Source of the DNA: Sulfurovum sp. UBA5198
Lineage (GTDB): Bacteria; Campylobacterota; Campylobacteria; Campylobacterales; Sulfurovaceae
DNA length: 64,000 nucleotides
Direction of reading: 5' to 3'
Assembly (NCBI GenBank): GCA_002412865.1
Contig: DHVW01000001.1
Location: 1 to 64,000, forward strand
Below are positions 62,887 through 64,000 of the stretch, in pieces. Every line of letters starts with the position of its first letter. The stretch's first letter is position 1. The notes beneath the pieces are model-generated. The model did not search any database, had not been told where the DNA came from, and saw nothing but the letters and a program-made list of their open reading frames with translations. The translations under genes and the position numbers were made by a program.

Positions 62887-64000
62887 ATGGCACGAACAGT
62901 CAAGCCCTTAACAGATAAAGAGATTAAAGAGGCTAAAAGCAAAACAAAAGATTATCAGCTCACAGACGGTAATGGCTTATATTTATTAGTCACGAGTAGA
63001 AACACAAAGCTATGGCGTTTTAATTACATATTTGAGAATAAAAGAAATTTAACATCATTTGGAACATATCCAGCAGTTACACTAAAACAAGCCCGTGACA
63101 AAAGAGACGAACTCAAAGAATTAATTGCAGGTGGAGTTAATCCAGCTCAAAAGAAAAAAGATGACAAAATCCAAGTTCAAACGATAGAGCAGTCAAAGCA
63201 AAATACATTTTACGAGGTATCTCAAAAGTGGCTTAAGCATAATATTAATAATTGGATACCAAAGCACCACAAAGAAAAAAGCCAAAGAGTGGTTAATCAT
63301 CTCTATTCTACATATAACTACAATGGCAAAACAATATCAATCAAAGATAAGCCCATAGATACAATCTCACGCCTTGAAGTGATAGATTTACTTTTAGCCG
63401 TGGAGCATAAACCAAATGGTACAAATGAACTTGCACGACGAACCAAACAGCTACTCCAGCAAATATTGGATTATGCAGTAACTTTTGAGTATGTACCTCA
63501 CAATATCATCAGAGGTATTAACACCGTGGATATTTTAGGCAAGAAACAATCAAAAAATTACCCTACTATAACAGAGCCAAAAGAGGTCAAAAAGCTACTT
63601 GAAGCCATAGACACATACAACGGTGGTTACAGTACCAAAATGGCTTTAAAGCTATTACCTTACCTATTTGTAAGAAGTGCCAACATAAGGCAAATGGAGT
63701 GGGTAGAAATCGATTTTAACACCAAAGAGTGGAGCATACCAAAGGATAAGATGAAGACCAAAGAGGCTTTTATCTTGCCATTGTGTCATCAGGCTATAAC
63801 AATACTCAAAGAGGTACAAGCTAACAAGATGAGTGATAAATATGTATTCCCAAGTGATATTTATATAAACCGTCCTATGAGTGATAACACTCTAAATTAT
63901 GCACTTAAGAGATTAGGTTATAAAGATGAGTTTGTTACACACTCTTTTAGAGCTATGTTCAGCACCATAGCATACACACAATTAAACGAGCCAAACGGTC
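62887..64000 (+). CDS. P4-type tyrosine integrase (3' end outside window)
   Basis: 371 residues are visible without a stop. The N-terminus VKPLTDKEIKEAK followed by LTDGNGLYLLVT and SFGTYPAVTLKQARD is the DUF4102 arm-binding domain of P4-family integrases. The core-binding domain follows, and the catalytic domain shows the first Arg in LFVRSANIRQMEW, the Lys region DKMKTKEAF and the box THSFRAMFST (His, Arg); the final His and Tyr lie past the window. The consensus TGxR is changed to VRSA. AAAGG six bases before ATG 62887 supports the start. It probably integrates at the adjacent tRNA-Ser. Confidence 0.9.
   Translation, partial: MARTVKPLTDKEIKEAKSKTKDYQLTDGNGLYLLVTSRNTKLWRFNYIFENKRNLTSFGTYPAVTLKQARDKRDELKELIAGGVNPAQKKKDDKIQVQTIEQSKQNTFYEVSQKWLKHNINNWIPKHHKEKSQRVVNHLYSTYNYNGKTISIKDKPIDTISRLEVIDLLLAVEHKPNGTNELARRTKQLLQQILDYAVTFEYVPHNIIRGINTVDILGKKQSKNYPTITEPKEVKKLLEAIDTYNGGYSTKMALKLLPYLFVRSANIRQMEWVEIDFNTKEWSIPKDKMKTKEAFILPLCHQAITILKEVQANKMSDKYVFPSDIYINRPMSDNTLNYALKRLGYKDEFVTHSFRAMFSTIAYTQLNEPNG

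Overview
The window looks like a chromosome segment of a low-GC Campylobacterota (epsilonproteobacterial) species, probably a free-living Sulfurimonas- or Sulfurovum-like relative. The main reasons are the gene order suhB-like / accD / PsiE-like / rlmH / dksA / membrane protein / dus, which I recall from Campylobacter in nearly the same order; pycB followed by pckA; a three-subunit SdhABE/MfrABE-type complex with a CCG-domain subunit; a fused CcsBA cytochrome c maturation protein; and many small monohaem cytochromes c. The assignment is from memory of families, not from a database search. The window is gene-dense. No stretch without a gene exceeds about 200 bases.

Layout. 1-1072: the 3' end of an RTX-type secreted protein, convergent with recO, whose reading frame seems to begin at an ATA codon. 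1828-12428: one long rightward run, gltB-gltD-inositol monophosphatase-accD-psiE-like-rlmH-dksA-membrane protein-dus, with most junctions overlapping or a few bases apart. 12435-23854: patatin-like lipoprotein, a TauE-type permease, uvrA, polA, a small Cys-rich protein, a MetF-like reductase, serB, uppP and a DEAD-box helicase. 24010-27411: pycB and pckA at the C3/C4 node. 27420-32007: a TauE/SafE-like membrane protein, a first two-component system, two monohaem cytochromes and a CPA2 antiporter. 32009-35948: valS, a YcgN-like protein and a ZIP metal transporter. 36047-40421: the most unusual cluster, an SHP-like cytochrome, a dihaem DHC cytochrome, a cytochrome b561 with a second DHC domain fused to it, a Spy-like periplasmic protein and a second two-component system. 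It is followed by ccsBA (40510-43590), which attaches haem to c-type cytochromes. 43631-48117: mscL, tcdA-like, surE, greA, argC, an LpxH-like phosphoesterase and a small membrane protein. 48265-49693: a protein made almost wholly of 24-residue DUF4116-type repeats, then a Cys-rich orphan. 49721-53361: the sdhABE/mfrABE operon on the minus strand. 53504-62346: thiL, a cytochrome c553-like protein, the minus-strand run folD-lepB-M50 protease-rpiB-apt, another cytochrome, a cold-shock protein, nadE, a cyclophilin and pyrF. 62351-62476: an unlisted 41-residue membrane ORF. 62606-62695: tRNA-Ser(GCU), followed at 62887 by a P4-type integrase cut by the window end, so a mobile element integrated at this tRNA probably starts here.

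How the parts fit: most genes are housekeeping (nitrogen assimilation, nucleotide and cofactor synthesis, DNA repair, translation). The accessory signal is respiratory and sensory: seven haem c-binding proteins, their maturation protein, two OmpR-type signalling pairs each next to cytochrome genes, and a quinone/thiol-type succinate-fumarate oxidoreductase. Several promoters carry inverted or helically phased direct repeats that may be operators. The most rewarding targets are the SHP/DHC/cytochrome b cluster with its phased TTGTAAA repeats, the DUF4116 repeat protein with its palindrome at the -10 box, and the integrase promoter framed by an 11-bp inverted repeat.
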